The position numbers and the translations under genes are program-made. The notes under the pieces were generated by a model. The model searched no databases. It was not told the DNA's origin and saw only the letters and a list, made by a program, of their open reading frames with translations. This document shows, piece by piece, positions 19,469 to 29,034 of a stretch of 64,000 nucleotides of DNA. Every line of letters begins with the position of its first letter. The stretch's first letter is position 1. The stretch comes from JAEMQF01 sp963850525 (GTDB lineage: Bacteria; Pseudomonadota; Gammaproteobacteria; Burkholderiales; Burkholderiaceae_C): contig CAWKLQ010000008.1 in NCBI GenBank assembly GCA_963850525.1, forward strand, positions 62,001 through 126,000, written 5' to 3'.

Positions 19469-22126
19469 ATGGCCCATCCCGCCGCCACGGTGGCACACAG
19501 CGTGGCCGGGACCGGCGTCGCGGAACTGCGCGCGCAGTTCCGCGACGGCAGGACAGCGATTCTTGCGGAGCACAGCCGGGCGCGCGCCACCGCGAGCGCG
19601 GCAGGGCGCTTGCTGCGCGCCTTGAGCCGGCATGTCGATCAGCTGCTGTTGCAACTCTGGCGCCAGGCGCAAATGCCGAATACCGCGACTCTCGTTGCCG
19701 TCGGGGGTTTTGGCCGCGGCGAACTCTTTCCGCATTCCGACGTCGATGTCCTGATCTTGCTTGCGCCGGGCTGCGAGGTTGCCGACGCCGCAGCGCCCGA
19801 AGCGCCTGAAACTCTCCAAGTGCGCGAAGCACAGCGACTTCGCAGCGCCATCGAAGGCTTCATCACGCTCTGCTGGGACACGGGCCTGGAAATCGGCTCC
19901 AGCGTGCGCAGCGTCGAGCAGTGCATCGCTGAGGCGCAGCGCGACGTCACCGTGCAGACGGCGTTGCTCGAGTCGCGATTCCTGTGCGGCTCGCGGGGCG
20001 TCTTCGCGCGTTTCACCGAACTGTGCGCGGGCGCCATCGACGCCCGGACGTTTCTGCAAGCCAAGACGCTCGAGATGCAGCAGCGTCACCACAAGTACGA
20101 AGACACGCCGTACGCGCTGGAACCCAATTGCAAAGAAAGCCCCGGCGGCTTGCGCGACCTTCACGTCCTGATTTGGGTTGCGCGCGCCGCGGGCCTGGGC
20201 AAGTCCTGGAGCGCGCTGGCCAGCAATGGCCTGATCACGCAATTCGAAGTCAAGCAACTGCAGCACAACGAAGGCGTGCTGCGCCTGATTCGGGCACGCT
20301 TGCACATGGTGGCCGGGCGCCGCGAAGACAGGTTGGTGTTCGATTTGCAGACCGCCGTGGCCCAGAGCTTTGGCCATGCGGGGAAGCCCGGCCAGCGCGC
20401 CTCCGAGTTGCTGATGCGCCGCTACTACTGGGCCGCCAAGGCCGTGACCCAACTGAACCAGATCCTGTTGCTGAACATCCAGGAGCGCATTCAAGGGTCG
20501 CAGAGTGCGCCCATGCGGCCCATCTCTGCAAAATTCCTGGAGCGCGGCGGGATGCTCGAGGTCGTGAGCGACGACCTGTACCGGCGTGACCCACACGCCA
20601 TTCTCGAGACCTTCCTGACCTACCAACAGACTGTAGGAATCGTCGGCTTGTCGGCGCGCACCCTGCGCGCCTTGTACAACGCGCGCGACGTGATGGACGC
20701 GCAGTTTCGCCGCGACCCCGTGAACCGCGCCAATTTCATGCGCATCCTGCACGAGCCACGTGGCCAGACGCACGCGTTTCGCCTCATGAACCAGACCAGC
20801 GTGCTCGGGCGCACGCTGTGGGTGTTCCGCCGCATCGTCGGGCAGATGCAGCACGACCTGTTCCATGTCTACACCGTCGACCAGCACATCCTGATGGTGC
20901 TGCGCAACGTGCGCCGCTTCTTCATCCCGGAACACGCGCACGAATATCCATTCTGTTCCCAGCTCGCCTCGACCTGGGACAAGCCGCATCTGCTCTACAT
21001 CGCAGCGCTGTTCCACGACGTCGCCAAGGGGCGCGGCGGCGACCACTCCAACCTGGGCGCTTGGGAAGCGCGGCGCTTTTGCCGCAGTCACGGCCTGCCT
21101 CGCGACGAGGCCGCGCTGATCGAGTTCCTCGTGAAATCGCACCTGACGATGTCGCACATCGCGCAGAAAGAGGATCTGTCGGACCCGCAAGTGATCGAAG
21201 AGTTTGCCAAGACGGTCAGGACGCCACAACGCCTGACCGCGCTTTACCTGCTGACGGTCGCCGACATCCGCGGCACCAGCCCCAAAGTCTGGAACGCGTG
21301 GAAAGGCAAGCTGCTCGAAGACCTGTACCGATTGACGCTGCGCGCGCTGGGCGGCGCGAAGCTGAATCTGGACGCCGAGATCGAAACCCGCAAGCAAGAC
21401 GCGCGCAACTCGCTGAACCTGCATTCGCTTGCGGCGGGCGTGGAGACGCAGTTGTGGGGCACCTTGAGCGTGAGCTACTTCGCGCGCCACGACGCCGCAG
21501 ACATCGCCTGGCACGCGCGCGTCCTGCACGAGCACACGCACTCCGGCGAGCCCGTCGTTCGGGCCCGCCTGTCGCCGCTCGCCGAGGGCCTGCAAGTGCT
21601 TGTCTACACGCCCGACCAGGAGGACTTGTTCGCGCGCATCTGCGGCTACTTCGACACCGCCGACTACAACATCCTGGACGCCAAAGTCCACACCACGAAC
21701 ACCGGCTACGCGCTGGACACGTTTCAGATCAGCAGCACGTCGGCGCAGGCGAGTTATCGAGACCTGATCCTGCTCGTGGAGAACCAGCTCGCGCGCGTGC
21801 TTTCGGCCAAGGGGCCGCTGCCCGAGCCGCGCCGCGCCCGGGTGTCGCGGCGCGTCAAGTCCTTCCCCGTCACGCCGCGCGTGACGCTGCGCCCGGACGA
21901 GCGCGCCCAGGCCTGGTTGCTCGGCGTCTCGGCAAACGACCGCACCGGCCTCCTGTTCGCGATCGCGCGCGTGTTGGCACGGCACCGCGTGAACTTGCAG
22001 CTCGCGAAGATCACGACGCTGGGCGAACGCGTCGAAGACACCTTCCTCATCGATGGGCCGGAACTGCAGCACAACAAGCAGCAAATTGCGATCGAGACGG
22101 AATTGCTCGAGGCGCTCGGCGCTTAG
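19469..22126 (+). CDS. glnD: Bifunctional [protein-PII] uridylyltransferase / uridylyl-removing enzyme
   Basis: 885 aa. The nucleotidyltransferase motif GGFGRGELFPHSDVD (79-93, with D91 and D93) uridylylates PII; the central HD domain (FHDVAKGRGGDHS) removes UMP; two ACT domains at the C-terminus (QVLVYTPDQEDLFARICGYF; WLLGVSANDRTGLLFAIA) sense glutamine. It is the primary nitrogen sensor controlling GlnB/GlnK. In an apparent operon with map. Confidence 0.97.
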   Translation: MAHPAATVAHSVAGTGVAELRAQFRDGRTAILAEHSRARATASAAGRLLRALSRHVDQLLLQLWRQAQMPNTATLVAVGGFGRGELFPHSDVDVLILLAPGCEVADAAAPEAPETLQVREAQRLRSAIEGFITLCWDTGLEIGSSVRSVEQCIAEAQRDVTVQTALLESRFLCGSRGVFARFTELCAGAIDARTFLQAKTLEMQQRHHKYEDTPYALEPNCKESPGGLRDLHVLIWVARAAGLGKSWSALASNGLITQFEVKQLQHNEGVLRLIRARLHMVAGRREDRLVFDLQTAVAQSFGHAGKPGQRASELLMRRYYWAAKAVTQLNQILLLNIQERIQGSQSAPMRPISAKFLERGGMLEVVSDDLYRRDPHAILETFLTYQQTVGIVGLSARTLRALYNARDVMDAQFRRDPVNRANFMRILHEPRGQTHAFRLMNQTSVLGRTLWVFRRIVGQMQHDLFHVYTVDQHILMVLRNVRRFFIPEHAHEYPFCSQLASTWDKPHLLYIAALFHDVAKGRGGDHSNLGAWEARRFCRSHGLPRDEAALIEFLVKSHLTMSHIAQKEDLSDPQVIEEFAKTVRTPQRLTALYLLTVADIRGTSPKVWNAWKGKLLEDLYRLTLRALGGAKLNLDAEIETRKQDARNSLNLHSLAAGVETQLWGTLSVSYFARHDAADIAWHARVLHEHTHSGEPVVRARLSPLAEGLQVLVYTPDQEDLFARICGYFDTADYNILDAKVHTTNTGYALDTFQISSTSAQASYRDLILLVENQLARVLSAKGPLPEPRRARVSRRVKSFPVTPRVTLRPDERAQAWLLGVSANDRTGLLFAIARVLARHRVNLQLAKITTLGERVEDTFLIDGPELQHNKQQIAIETELLEALGA

Positions 22127-22145
22127 GCGCAGTGTGAACAAGCCC

Positions 22146-23312
22146 ATGGCAGTGACCTCCATTGCGGCGTCCGAAGCGCTGGCGCGCCTCGCGAGTTTCG
22201 ACACGCTCATCGACGCCCGCTCCGAGAGCGAATTTGCAGAGGACCACGTGCCCGGCGCAGTCAACTGGCCGAGCCTGGACGACGCGCAGCGTCACGCCGT
22301 GGGAACGTTGTACAAACAGGTGTCGGCCTTTGATGCGAAGAAGCGCGGCGCAGCGCTCGTGGCACGCAATATCGCGACCCACATCGAGCGCGAAGCGCTC
22401 GACAAACCCAAGAGCTGGCACCCCCTGGTCTACTGCTGGCGCGGCGGCCAGCGCAGCGGCGCGCTCGCCACTGTGCTCGGCCAAGTCGGCTGGCAGGTGG
22501 CGCTGCTGGAGGGCGGCTATCGCGAGTATCGGCGCGCCGTGGTTGCGCAACTGCAGGAGCTGCCGCAACACCTGACGATGCGGGTCGTGTGCGGTACCAC
22601 CGGGTCGGGGAAAAGCCGCTTGCTACAGCAGCTCCAAGCCATTGGCGAACAAGTGCTCGACCTCGAAGCGCTGGCCAACCACCGCGGCTCGGTGCTCGGC
22701 CTCGTTCCGGGGCAGCAGCAGCCGGGGCAGAAGAGGTTCGAGTCGCTGCTCTGGGACCGGCTGCGCCACTTCGACCCCGCGCGCTGCGTGTGGGTCGAGA
22801 GCGAAAGCAAGAAGGTCGGTGACGTGCACGTTCCGCCGGTACTCGTGCAACGCATGCGCGAGTCAGCCTGCGTCGTGCTCAAGCTCGCGCTTGACGACCG
22901 GGTCGCGCTGCTGACGCGCGAGTACCGGCATTTTGTCGACGACGTCGACGCGTTTTGCGCGCGCCTGGATGCCCTGCGGTTGCTGCGCGGCAACGACGTT
23001 GTCAGCGCCTGGCAGGCCGCGGCGCGCAGCGGCCACACCGACTCGGTGGTTCGGGACCTGCTCGCGAGCCACTACGACCCCATCTATCTGCAGTCGATGC
23101 GCCGCAACTTCGCGGGGTTCTCAGCCCCACAGCTGCATGTTCAATGGAACGGCAGCGAGCCGAGCCTGCTCGCCGCGGCACAGCGCGTCGTCAACGCGGC
23201 GACCTTGCGCGCTACGCCCTCGCAGAACCCGCGCCAAGAGCCCACAACGCCCTCATCAGCCCATGTGCAAGCCGCCATTCACGGAGAAGTCGGCGCCGGT
23301 CGCAAACCCTGA
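22146..23312 (+). CDS. mnmH: tRNA 2-selenouridine synthase
   Basis: 388 aa from the ATG at 22146 (a GTG at 22134 is possible). The N-terminal rhodanese domain carries C97 in LVYCWRGGQRSGA, and a P-loop, GTTGSGKS (150-157), follows: the two-domain layout of MnmH/SelU. It replaces 2-thiouridine at tRNA position 34 with geranyl-2-thiouridine and then 2-selenouridine, using selenophosphate. The last ~30 residues look low in conservation, and the gene overlaps the 3' end of convergent phaB by 57 bases, so the tail may be a recent extension. Confidence 0.93.
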   Translation: MAVTSIAASEALARLASFDTLIDARSESEFAEDHVPGAVNWPSLDDAQRHAVGTLYKQVSAFDAKKRGAALVARNIATHIEREALDKPKSWHPLVYCWRGGQRSGALATVLGQVGWQVALLEGGYREYRRAVVAQLQELPQHLTMRVVCGTTGSGKSRLLQQLQAIGEQVLDLEALANHRGSVLGLVPGQQQPGQKRFESLLWDRLRHFDPARCVWVESESKKVGDVHVPPVLVQRMRESACVVLKLALDDRVALLTREYRHFVDDVDAFCARLDALRLLRGNDVVSAWQAAARSGHTDSVVRDLLASHYDPIYLQSMRRNFAGFSAPQLHVQWNGSEPSLLAAAQRVVNAATLRATPSQNPRQEPTTPSSAHVQAAIHGEVGAGRKP

Positions 23313-23993
23313 CTCGTCGGACGCGACCCACGACACGATCGACGCGATGTCCTCCGGCGTTCCCAGCCGCTTCACGGGGATGCCGGCGACGATTTTGTCG
23401 AGCACATCCTGGCGGATCGACTTGACCATGTCGGTGGCGATGTAACCCGGGCTCACCGTGTTGACCGTCACGCCCTTGTTCGCCACTTCCTGCGCCAGCG
23501 CCATCGTGAAGCCGTGCATGCCGGCCTTCGCCGCCGAATAGTTGGTCTGGCCGAACTGGCCTTTTTCGCCGTTCACCGAGCTGATGTTGACGATGCGGCC
23601 CCAGCCTTTTTCCATCATGCCTTCGATGATCTGTTTGGTGACGTTGAACAGGCTCGTCAAATTCGTGTCGATCACGGCGTGCCAGTCGGCCGGCGTCATC
23701 TTGCGGAACATGCCGTCGCGCGTGATGCCAGCGTTGTTCACGAGCACGTCCACGTAGCCGTGTTCGGCGCGCACCTTCTCGAACGCGGCAACCGTCGAGT
23801 CCCAGTCGCTGACGTTGCCTACCGACGCGTAAAAGGTATAGCCCAGCGCCTTTTGTTCGGCGATCCACTTGACGTGGTCGCGGCTCGGCCCGCAGCCGGC
23901 GATGACCCTGAATCCGTCCTTGTGCAGGCGCTGACACATCGTCGTTCCGATGCCCCCCATGCCGCCGGTGATGTATGCAATCTTCTGGGTCAT
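23256..23993 (-). CDS. phaB: Acetoacetyl-CoA reductase (NADPH)
   Basis: 245 aa. Classical short-chain dehydrogenase: TGGMGGIG (9-16), NNAG (86-89), catalytic N111, S139, Y152 and K156. It reduces acetoacetyl-CoA to (R)-3-hydroxybutyryl-CoA, the PHB monomer. Last gene of phaC-phaA-phaB, 27 bases after phaA, with residues close to the Cupriavidus PhaB pattern (GEKGQFGQTNYSAAKAG). FabG is the alternative family name, but the context settles it. Confidence 0.96.
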   Translation of the reverse strand: MTQKIAYITGGMGGIGTTMCQRLHKDGFRVIAGCGPSRDHVKWIAEQKALGYTFYASVGNVSDWDSTVAAFEKVRAEHGYVDVLVNNAGITRDGMFRKMTPADWHAVIDTNLTSLFNVTKQIIEGMMEKGWGRIVNISSVNGEKGQFGQTNYSAAKAGMHGFTMALAQEVANKGVTVNTVSPGYIATDMVKSIRQDVLDKIVAGIPVKRLGTPEDIASIVSWVASDESGFATGADFSVNGGLHMG

Positions 23994-24020
23994 TTTTCGC
24001 TCCTCGTTGGTATGAATGGA

Positions 24021-25199
24021 TCAGCGCTCGACCGTCAAGGCCACGCCCATGCCCCCGCCGATGCACAGCGAGGCGATGCCGCGCTTGGCGCCGCGGCGCT
24101 GCATCTCGTGCAGCAGCGTCACGAGAATGCGGCAACCTGAGGCGCCGATCGGGTGGCCAATGGCGATGGCCCCGCCGTTGACGTTGACCTTGCTCGTGTC
24201 CCAGCCCATTTCCTTGTGCACGGCGCACGCCTGCGCGGCGAACGCCTCGTTGATTTCGAGCAAATCGAGGTCGGCGGCCTTCCAGCCGGCGCGCTCGAGC
24301 GCGCGGCGCGACGCCGACACCGGCCCCATGCCCATGAGGGCCGGGTCGAGGCCCGAACTCGCGTAGCTCGCGATGCGTGCCAGAGGTTTCAGCCCCAGCT
24401 GGTCGGCGCGTTTGGCGCTCATCACGACCACGCCTGCGGCACCGTCGTTCAACCCCGACGCGTTGCCTGCCGTGACGCTGCCGGCCTTGTCGAACGCGGG
24501 GCGCAGGCCTGCCAGCGCGTCGGCCGTGCTCTTGCGGTTGATGAATTCATCGGCGGCGAAGACGATGGCGTCGCCTTTCTTCTGGGCGATGCTGAACGGC
24601 ACGATTTCGTCCTTGAAGCGCCCCGCGTCTTGCGCCGCCGCGGCTTTTTGCTGAGACGCCAGCGCCAAGGCGTCCTGGTCGGCGCGGCTCACGCCATACT
24701 TCTTCGCAACGTTTTCCGCCGTGACGCCCATGTGGTACTGGTTGTACACGTCCCACAGGCCGTCGCTGATCATCGAGTCGACCATTTTCCAGTCGCCCAT
24801 GCGCGTGCCCTCGCGCGAGCCCATCAGCACGTGCGGCGAGACGCTCATGCTTTCCTGGCCGCCGGCGATGACGATCTCCGAGTCGCCATCGCGAATCGCC
24901 TGCGCGGCAAGCATCACCGCCTTCAGGCCGGATCCGCAGACCTTGTTGATTGTCATTGCCGGCACGGCGTGCGGCAGACCCGCCTTGATGGCCGCCTGGC
25001 GCGCCGGGTTCTGCCCGGTGCCGGCTTGCAGTACCTGGCCGAGGATGACCTCGCCGACCTGGTCTGGAGTGAGTTTGGCGCGTTTCAGCAGGTCGACAAT
25101 GACGGCTGCGCCCAATTCCGCGGCGGGCGTCTTGGCCAGCGAACCAGCGAATTTGCCGACGGCGGTGCGCGCGGCGGCGACGATCACGATTTCTTGCAT
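24021..25199 (-). CDS. phaA: Acetyl-CoA acetyltransferase (beta-ketothiolase)
   Basis: 392 aa. The catalytic triad falls at exactly the positions reported for PHB thiolases: C88 (NKVCGSG), H349 (GHPIGASG) and C379 (LCIGGGMG). It condenses two acetyl-CoA to acetoacetyl-CoA, first step of PHB synthesis. Between phaC (18-base gap) and phaB in one operon. Confidence 0.97.
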   Translation of the reverse strand: MQEIVIVAAARTAVGKFAGSLAKTPAAELGAAVIVDLLKRAKLTPDQVGEVILGQVLQAGTGQNPARQAAIKAGLPHAVPAMTINKVCGSGLKAVMLAAQAIRDGDSEIVIAGGQESMSVSPHVLMGSREGTRMGDWKMVDSMISDGLWDVYNQYHMGVTAENVAKKYGVSRADQDALALASQQKAAAAQDAGRFKDEIVPFSIAQKKGDAIVFAADEFINRKSTADALAGLRPAFDKAGSVTAGNASGLNDGAAGVVVMSAKRADQLGLKPLARIASYASSGLDPALMGMGPVSASRRALERAGWKAADLDLLEINEAFAAQACAVHKEMGWDTSKVNVNGGAIAIGHPIGASGCRILVTLLHEMQRRGAKRGIASLCIGGGMGVALTVER

Positions 25200-25217
25200 G
25201 ACATGCTCCTGGAAAAA

Positions 25218-26903
25218 TCAAGCCTTCTGTTTGACGTAGCGGCCCGGCGCGGGTTCAATGCAGCGGTACTTGCGGCTGCCCTGGGACTTTGGCGCCGCGA
25301 CCATTTTTCCCGCCTGGGCTTTCAGCCAATCGGCCCAGTCGGGCCACCAGCTGCCCGGCTTTTCAGCGGCAGCGTCCAGCCAGCGCTTCGGGTCTGCCGG
25401 CAACGCCGCGCCTGCGCCGACCCAGTGGCAACGTTTGCCTTTGGCCGGCGGGTTGATGACGCCGGCAATGTGACCCGACGCGCCCATCACAAAGCGGATT
25501 TTGCCTTGCAACACCTGGGTGTTGCGATAGGCGGCCTCCCACGGAACGATGTGGTCTTCGCGTGAGGCGTACACATAGGTCGGCAGCTTGATCGCCCGCA
25601 AATTGACCTTCTCTCCGCACACCTGCAGCGCGCCCGGCTGCATCAACTTGTTCTCGAGGTAGGTGTTGCGCAGATACCAGCAAAACATCGGCCCGGGAAG
25701 ATTTGTGCTGTCGGAATTCCAGAACAGCAGGTCGAAGGGCGGCGGCGTTTGGCCCTTCAGGTAGTTGCTCACGACGTAGTTCCACACCAGGTCGTTGGGC
25801 CGCAAGAAGCTGAACGTCGTCGCGAGTTCCTGGCCCTTCAGAAGGTTACCGCCGCCGGGGCTGTCGGGGCCGAGCGATCTTTCGCGCGACTGCACCATCG
25901 CCTCGTCGATGAAAACGTCGAGCACGCCGGTGTCGCTGAAATCGAGCAAAGTCGTCAGCAGCGTCACGCTCGCCACAGGCCGCTGCCCGCGGGCGGCGAG
26001 CACGGCCAATGCCGTGCACAAAATCGTTCCGCCCACGCAAAAGCCGAGCGCGTTGACTTGCTTGCTGCCGGAGATGTCTTGGACGCGCCCGATGGCGCAG
26101 ATCGCCGCGTCTTCGATGTAGTCGTCCCAGGTGAGCTGAGCCAGGCTCGGATCGGGGTTGCGCCAGCTCATCACGAAGACACGCTGCCCCTGTTCAACGG
26201 CAAAGCGGATCAGCGAGTTTTCGGGCTGCAGGTCCAGAATGTAGAACTTGTTGATGCACGGTGGCACGATCAGCAAGGGTCGCTCGTGCACCTGAGGCGT
26301 GAGCGGCGCGTACTCAAGGAGCTGGAACAAGGGGTTCTCGAAGACCACGTGGCCGGCGCTGGTCGCCACGTTGACGCCAATCTGGAATACGCTTTCGTCG
26401 GTTTGGGACAGGTGGCCCTGGCGCAAGTCGTCGAGCAAGTGCTGCACGCCTTGGGAGATGCTTTCGCCCTGGCTGTCGATGGCCATGCGCAGCGCCTCGG
26501 GGTTGAGCGCCAGGTAGTTGCTCGGCGCTGCCGCGTCGATGCACTGCTGTACCGCGAAGCGCACGCGCTGGCGGGTCCGGGTATCGCCGTCGAGCCGATC
26601 CGCCATGTCCATGAGCGTGCGCGCATTGAGCAGGTACATCTGGGCGTTGAACGCACTCAGCGGGTTGGCGCTCCAGTCGCTGGCGGCGAAGCGCCGATCG
26701 GCGAGCCGTTCACGCGGCACAGCTGCGCCGCCCGCTCCGGCTTGCAGCGCCTGCAACGCCTCATTCCATAAATTCGCCGCGTCGTGCAGGTAGCGGCCCT
26801 GGAGCTCGGCCATGACTTGCGGGGGCACACTCAAGCCCGCCAACGCTCCCAGCAGGGCAGACATGTCGGGCGCTGCCGACGCCGGCGCGGAATTGCTCTT
26901 CAC
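25218..26903 (-). CDS. phaC: Class I poly(3-hydroxyalkanoate) synthase
   Basis: 561 aa from a GTG at 26903 that has a very strong GAGGAGG ribosome site upstream; the open frame starts earlier (26996) but nothing there looks like PhaC. The lipase-like box has catalytic C289 (LGFCVGG); the conserved Asp (REDHIVPW) and His (GASGHIAGVINPP) follow, as does the tryptophan-rich C-terminus (GSWWPDWADWL). It polymerises short-chain 3-hydroxyacyl-CoA on the granule surface. No phaE or phaR subunit gene is adjacent, consistent with class I. Confidence 0.96.
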   Translation of the reverse strand: MKSNSAPASAAPDMSALLGALAGLSVPPQVMAELQGRYLHDAANLWNEALQALQAGAGGAAVPRERLADRRFAASDWSANPLSAFNAQMYLLNARTLMDMADRLDGDTRTRQRVRFAVQQCIDAAAPSNYLALNPEALRMAIDSQGESISQGVQHLLDDLRQGHLSQTDESVFQIGVNVATSAGHVVFENPLFQLLEYAPLTPQVHERPLLIVPPCINKFYILDLQPENSLIRFAVEQGQRVFVMSWRNPDPSLAQLTWDDYIEDAAICAIGRVQDISGSKQVNALGFCVGGTILCTALAVLAARGQRPVASVTLLTTLLDFSDTGVLDVFIDEAMVQSRERSLGPDSPGGGNLLKGQELATTFSFLRPNDLVWNYVVSNYLKGQTPPPFDLLFWNSDSTNLPGPMFCWYLRNTYLENKLMQPGALQVCGEKVNLRAIKLPTYVYASREDHIVPWEAAYRNTQVLQGKIRFVMGASGHIAGVINPPAKGKRCHWVGAGAALPADPKRWLDAAAEKPGSWWPDWADWLKAQAGKMVAAPKSQGSRKYRCIEPAPGRYVKQKA

Positions 26904-27005
26904 GCGACCTCCTCTGTCCACTTCATGTTGGCGCCATTTTGTGATCGGGCGGAACTCTTCGCTGTACGTGCTTACCCAGTGCTGCGGCGCGCGCAAGTGC
27001 GGTCT

Positions 27006-27773
27006 TCACGCCTCGATCCAGATCGCTGCCGCCATGCGGCCGGTGGCACGGTCGCGCCGGTAGGAGAAAAACCGTTCACTCTCCTCGAACGTGCACCACT
27101 GCCCGCCGTGCACGCTGACGACACCCGCCGCGCGCAGCCGCATGCGAGCGAGCAGGGCCAGGTCGGCGAGCCACTTGGCGTTGGCGCGGGGCTCGAATCC
27201 GCTGCCCGGAGCGCCGTCGGCACCGAAGGCCTGCAGCACGTCGCCACCGACTTCGAAGCGGCGCGGCCCGATGCACGCACCCAGCCAGCATTGCACTTGC
27301 GCGCTGGCGCAACCGGCCGCTTCGCAGACCTCGGCGAGCGTCGCCTCCAACACGCCGCCAGCCAGGCCGCGCCAGCCGGCGTGCGCGGCACCGACGGCGC
27401 GACCCTGAGGCGCGGCAAAAAGCACCGGCAGGCAGTCTGCCACCAGCACCGTACAGGCAATTCCCGTTTCGGTGGTGACGCTCGCGTCCGCCTCGGATTC
27501 AGCGCCAGCGGCGTCGGCGTCGCTGCGTTTCAGGCGCAACACCTTGATGCCGTGCACCTGGCTCAGGTACACAGGCTTCGCACACAACGCCTCAGCGAAG
27601 CGCAGCCGATTCGTGCGAACCGCTGCCGGATCGTCGCCGACACGCGGGCTCAGGTTCATGGCATCAAATGGCGCGCTGCTGACGCCACCTTGGCGCGTCG
27701 TCATGAGCGCGCCCACGCCTTGCGCGTCCCAGCTCGGAACCAGCCACGTCGCCGGACAACTCGCTGGCCTCAC
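27006..27773 (-). CDS. pgeF: Peptidoglycan editing factor / multicopper-like laccase domain protein (YfiH)
   Basis: 255 aa from a GTG that overlaps the maiA stop as GTGA. Zinc-site residues of the family are present: H74 (SQVHG), C114 (ADCLPVLF) and H131 (AAHAGWRG). PgeF/YfiH proteins hydrolyse mis-incorporated L-serine-containing muropeptide precursors in E. coli; relatives are also described as purine nucleoside hydrolases. Located directly upstream of phaC, an arrangement frequent in Burkholderiales; the functional link to PHB is unknown. Confidence 0.9.
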   Translation of the reverse strand: MRPASCPATWLVPSWDAQGVGALMTTRQGGVSSAPFDAMNLSPRVGDDPAAVRTNRLRFAEALCAKPVYLSQVHGIKVLRLKRSDADAAGAESEADASVTTETGIACTVLVADCLPVLFAAPQGRAVGAAHAGWRGLAGGVLEATLAEVCEAAGCASAQVQCWLGACIGPRRFEVGGDVLQAFGADGAPGSGFEPRANAKWLADLALLARMRLRAAGVVSVHGGQWCTFEESERFFSYRRDRATGRMAAAIWIEA

Positions 27774-28408
27774 GTCGCGTCAGGGCAGGCAGACGGCTGC
27801 GTCTTCGAGAACGCATCGAGCTTCATGCATTCTTCGAAGATGCGCATTGCCGTGGGCACGTGCTCGAGACGGCAGTCGAAGCGCTGCGCGTTGTGGATTT
27901 GCGGAACCAGCGCGCAGTCGGCGAGCGTGGGCACGTCGCCGTGGCAAAACCGGCCGGTCGCGGGGTGCGCCGCCAATTGCCGCTCGACCACCTCCAGGCC
28001 AGTTTCCACCCAATGCCGGTACCAGCGGTTTTTGTCATCTTCGCTGAGCTTCAGGTCGTGCACGAGGTAACGCAGCACGCGCAGGTTGTTCAGGGGGTGG
28101 ATCTCGCAAGCCACGTCGTAGGCCAAGGCGCGCACCCGGGCGCGCGCCAGCGGGTCGCTCGGCAATAAGGCGGGGGTCGGATGCGTTTCCTCGAGGTACT
28201 CGATGATCGCGAGCGATTGCGTCAGCCGTGCGTCGCCGTCTTCCAGCAAGGGCACGAGGTGCGCCGCGCTGAGCTCACCGAAGCCGGGCGCGAGGTGTTC
28301 GTTCTTCGCAAGGTGCACCGCTGCGTAGTCGTAGTCCAGCCCTTTCAGGGCCAGCGCAATGCGCACCCGGTACGACGCCGAAGAACGGAAGTAGTTGTAG
28401 AGCTTCAT
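27770..28408 (-). CDS. maiA: Maleylacetoacetate isomerase (zeta-class glutathione S-transferase)
   Basis: 212 aa, started at MKLYNYFRSSASYRVRIAL with an AGAGGT ribosome site; the zeta-class SSxxxR(V)R motif that holds glutathione is at ~9-16. The Pro-Leu-NNLR segment (IHPLNNLRVLRYL) is typical of the isomerase. It converts maleylacetoacetate to fumarylacetoacetate in tyrosine/homogentisate or gentisate breakdown. No other gene of that pathway is in the window. Overlaps pgeF by 4 bases. Confidence 0.9.
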   Translation of the reverse strand: MKLYNYFRSSASYRVRIALALKGLDYDYAAVHLAKNEHLAPGFGELSAAHLVPLLEDGDARLTQSLAIIEYLEETHPTPALLPSDPLARARVRALAYDVACEIHPLNNLRVLRYLVHDLKLSEDDKNRWYRHWVETGLEVVERQLAAHPATGRFCHGDVPTLADCALVPQIHNAQRFDCRLEHVPTAMRIFEECMKLDAFSKTQPSACPDAT

Positions 28409-28465
28409 GGCGACCTCTGGAATGAGCACGAATCATGCCATGGGGCCCGCGCTACACTGACCTGC

Positions 28466-29011
28466 ATGTTCACGCCGCGCAGCATTCGCCACTGCAAGAC
28501 TTGCGCGGGCGCAGTCCGTTATCAGATCCCAGCCGACGACAACCGCGAGCGCGCGGTGTGCTCGGTGTGCGGCGCCATCCATTACGAAAACCCGATCAAC
28601 GTCGTCGGCACGGTGCCGGTGTGGCAAGACCAGGTGCTGCTCTGCCGGCGCAACATCGAACCGCGCCATGGATTCTGGACGCTGCCGGCGGGCTTTCTGG
28701 AACTGGGCGAGAGCACCTCGCAAGGGGCGATCCGCGAAACCGTCGAAGAAGCCGGCGCGCGCATCGAACTCGAGGGCTTGCTCACGCTGCTCAACGTGGT
28801 TCGCGTCGGGCAACTCCATCTGTACTACCGGGCACGCCTGTGCGACACCGAGTTTGCGCCGGGGCCTGAGACCATCGAAGCGCGTTTGTTCACCGAAGCA
28901 CAGATACCCTGGGATGAACTCGCGTTTCGCACGGTCCGCGAAACGCTCGAGCGCTACTTCGACGACCGGCGCAAAGGCCGCTTCGAACTGCACTGCGCCG
29001 ATATCGGCTAA
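28466..29011 (+). CDS. Zinc-ribbon Nudix hydrolase (NudC/YjaD-related)
   Basis: 181 aa from the ATG at 28466; the longer open frame upstream is antisense to maiA. A four-cysteine zinc ribbon (C10, C13, C32, C35) precedes the Nudix box at 76-98 (GFLELGESTSQGA then REtvEEaG, matching GX5EX7REUXEEXGU). The layout resembles NADH pyrophosphatase-like Nudix enzymes, but the NudC-specific SQPWPFPxS signature is absent, so the substrate is left open (nucleoside diphosphate derivative). Divergent from maiA with 57 bases between. Confidence 0.87.
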   Translation: MFTPRSIRHCKTCAGAVRYQIPADDNRERAVCSVCGAIHYENPINVVGTVPVWQDQVLLCRRNIEPRHGFWTLPAGFLELGESTSQGAIRETVEEAGARIELEGLLTLLNVVRVGQLHLYYRARLCDTEFAPGPETIEARLFTEAQIPWDELAFRTVRETLERYFDDRRKGRFELHCADIG

Positions 29012-29034
29012 CGCGCGCACCTGGCGCGCAGGCA

